Shown one piece after another: positions 14,141 to 15,232 of a stretch of 15,232 nucleotides of DNA. The notes under the pieces are model-generated. The model searched no databases. It worked only from the letters and a program-made list of their open reading frames with translations, and was not told the DNA's origin. Origin of the DNA: JBBQVS01 sp038211295 (GTDB lineage Bacteria; Chloroflexota; Ktedonobacteria; Ktedonobacterales; Ktedonobacteraceae); the NCBI GenBank assembly GCA_038211295.1, contig JBBQVS010000091.1, forward strand, positions 1-15,232. Reading direction: 5' to 3'. Positions within the stretch are counted from its first letter, which is position 1, and every line of letters starts with the position of its first letter. The position numbers were made by a program, and so were the translations under genes.

Positions 14141-14169
14141 TTGACGATGTGACGCTGTACCACTACAAT
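14141..14169 (+). promoter_or_regulatory. sigma70-type promoter of the FmdB-like gene
   Basis: TTGACG (14141-14146), a 17-bp spacer and TACAAT (14164-14169) form one of the best promoters in the window. The start would be near 14176, leaving a leader of about 41 bases with GGAGGG seven bases before the ATG. Confidence 0.78.
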
Positions 14170-14216
14170 ACGTTGCAAGAAGAAATAAGTGTTTCCTTAT
14201 AATTGGAGGGATTGTT

Positions 14217-14450
14217 ATGCCACTTTATGAGTATCGTTGCTCGAATTGTAAAGCGAAATTTGAGCTGCTGGTAACGCACCAACACGCGGACGACATCGTT
14301 TGTATGAAGTGCCATAGTTCTAAAGTACGTCGCTTGCTCTCGACATTCGCCCTGTCACGTAGTGGTGGTGAGGATGCTTCGTATGGCGACGATGAGATAC
14401 CAATGATGGGTGGCTGTGGGTGTAACGATGGTGGCTGTGGGTGTAACTAA
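14217..14450 (+). CDS. FmdB/CxxC_CxxC-type zinc ribbon protein
   Basis: 77 residues. The N-terminus MPLYEYRCSNCKAKFELL is the hallmark opening of the FmdB family of small regulatory proteins. Cys8, Cys11, Cys29 and Cys32 (CSNC and CMKC) form a single zinc ribbon. After a linker rich in Ser, Gly and Asp, the protein ends in two copies of GGCGCN separated by Asp, adding four more cysteines (67, 69, 74, 76) that could bind a second metal. The molecular role of the family is poorly known; regulation of formamidase and amidase genes was the first proposal. Strong promoter and ribosome-binding site are present. It may be cotranscribed with the membrane-protein gene 56 bp downstream. Confidence 0.9.
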   Translation: MPLYEYRCSNCKAKFELLVTHQHADDIVCMKCHSSKVRRLLSTFALSRSGGEDASYGDDEIPMMGGCGCNDGGCGCN

Positions 14451-14506
14451 CATCTGGCAGGCGTACAAGGTTTACTACGGTCTAACGAAGAAATAAAGCT
14501 ACTACC

Positions 14507-15013
14507 ATGTTCAATAAAATTAGTTATCGGCGGGGCGTGATCGAAGGTGCCATCCTCTTCACGCTTGGTCGGCTCGGCTCACTTATCACACCAACCGCTT
14601 TTCCCGATTGGCTCTATGTCGCGGTTCCTTTGCTCTTTCTCGTGCTGCAATTTCTGCTTGCGCCTGTCTGGGCGACGCGTCGCATCGAGTCACCGAAACG
14701 CGAACGGCTGAGTAAACGCTTTGTGCTATTGGGCGTGCGTCTCGCCGCGCTCTGTTTCGGGATTGATCTGCTCATCACGCTGGCTCTTGGTCTGCCCGTC
14801 AACTTGTTTGGTGTACAAGAGGGGGCGGCGTTGCAGCGTCTCACGACACAGGGCGCGAACCACCTCTCGCTCGCGGACTTCGGTATTTATGAAGCAAAGA
14901 CTGCCGCGCTCCTCTTCGCGCTCTTTACGCTCTCCGTCATCTGCACACGGCTGGCGATGGGAGGCTTTTTACGCTTTACTATGCCCGCAGGTGGCAACCG
15001 CGTCACATTGTAG
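14507..15013 (+). CDS. small integral membrane protein, function unknown
   Basis: 168 residues. Hydrophobic segments lie at about 34-55 (DWLYVAVPLLFLVLQFLLAPV), 73-97 (VLLGVRLAALCFGIDLLITLALGL) and 130-150 (AKTAALLFALFTLSVICTRL), and a weaker one at about 11-29. A basic loop (RRIESPKRERLSKR) between the first two strong helices suggests that side is cytoplasmic. No motif or family is recognised. The ATG at 14507 lacks a strong ribosome-binding site (GAAGAAATAAAG about 12 bases upstream), which fits read-through from the FmdB-like gene. A GTG at residue 11 is an alternative start without a better site. Confidence 0.68.
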   Translation: MFNKISYRRGVIEGAILFTLGRLGSLITPTAFPDWLYVAVPLLFLVLQFLLAPVWATRRIESPKRERLSKRFVLLGVRLAALCFGIDLLITLALGLPVNLFGVQEGAALQRLTTQGANHLSLADFGIYEAKTAALLFALFTLSVICTRLAMGGFLRFTMPAGGNRVTL

Positions 15014-15020
15014 GTGTTAG

Positions 15021-15103
15021 GGGCGAAGGGTGTGGGGCGGAGCAAACAGGGCGAGGGCAAGCCCGGCCCCTACTATAGATGGGGGAGCGTGGCAAGCCGC
15101 GCT
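15021..15103. repeat. composite palindromic repeat, copy B
   Basis: Degenerate GGGGCGAAGG-type units (15020-15048) lead into hairpin 1 (15049-15069, GGGC/GCCC outer arms around GGGCAAGCCC). The linker CTACTATAGATGGGGG follows, and hairpin 2 is AGCGTGGC (15086-15093)/GCCGCGCT (15096-15103) with one G.T. It lies just after the small membrane-protein gene and may help end its transcript, although there is no T tract. Confidence 0.72.
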
Positions 15104-15175
15104 GTGTTTGCCGTCGTACTTCATCGTTATGACACCTATACAATCAATATATTGCTACAATTAAATACTCTCTAG

Positions 15176-15215
15176 TTGCTTATAGTCCCTACATTTGTTA
15201 CAATGGCTTTATAAT
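15176..15215 (+). promoter_or_regulatory. promoter-like AT-rich window end
   Basis: TTGCTT (15176-15181), 17 bp and TACAAT (15199-15204) form a plausible promoter. A consensus TATAAT (15210-15215) lies just downstream. No gene follows inside the window. Confidence 0.4.
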
Positions 15216-15225
15216 GGATGTAGGG
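15187..15225. promoter_or_regulatory. 8-bp inverted repeat bracketing the -10 boxes
   Basis: CCCTACAT (15187-15194) and ATGTAGGG (15218-15225) are exact reverse complements 23 bp apart, enclosing both -10-like hexamers. This position suits an operator or the end of an element continuing beyond the window. Confidence 0.4.
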
Positions 15226-15232
15226 CTTTATT

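Overview
The window looks like a chromosomal segment from a free-living bacterium of moderate GC. My best guess is Chloroflexota, Ktedonobacteria-like. This is inferred from the gene mix, from an XRE-type protein with a long TPR-like tail, and from intergenic spaces filled with GC-rich palindromic repeats of the '...GGCAAGCC...CTACTATA...GGGG' type. Taxonomy was not tested by any search.

Layout. An initiator tRNA-fMet (1-73) with its own terminator opens the window. Next come minus-strand genes: a small four-helix membrane protein (171-548), ferrochelatase hemH (781-1731) and uroporphyrinogen decarboxylase hemE (1754-2815). hemE and hemH form a two-gene haem operon behind a clear sigma70-type promoter. 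Divergently, pcrA/uvrD helicase (3093-5537) runs on the plus strand. It converges on an AT-richer gene for an XRE-like DNA-binding protein with a helical-repeat tail (5665-6891, minus). Two small plus-strand genes of unknown function follow (7154-7390, 7413-7853). Then a C-terminally truncated SpoU/TrmH-type RNA methyltransferase (8063-8701, minus) sits between mirror-image composite repeats. clpB (8969-11548) comes next, overlapped by four bases by a fusion of a degenerate NarX-like sensor-kinase module with a NarL-like response regulator (11545-12927). A membrane-anchored lysozyme/glucosaminidase-like protein lies on the minus strand (12940-14025). An FmdB-type zinc ribbon protein (14217-14450) and a small membrane protein (14507-15013) close the window on the plus strand, followed by another repeat copy and a promoter-like AT-rich end.

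How the genes fit together. HemE and HemH are two steps of one pathway. The Tyr-containing active-site motif of HemH resembles the coproporphyrin-dependent route of Gram-positive bacteria. PcrA and ClpB are genome and protein housekeeping. The regulator overlapping clpB is probably translationally coupled to it.

The least ordinary material is in two places. One is the family of at least five composite repeats: two hairpins joined by a conserved CTACTATA-like linker, with 17-bp units on one side. Two copies flank the truncated methyltransferase in mirror symmetry. The other is the clpB-coupled regulator, in which the kinase half has lost most of its ATP-binding residues but remains fused to a receiver and a LuxR-type DNA-binding domain. 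No CRISPR array, transposase, integrase or recognisable defence system is present.
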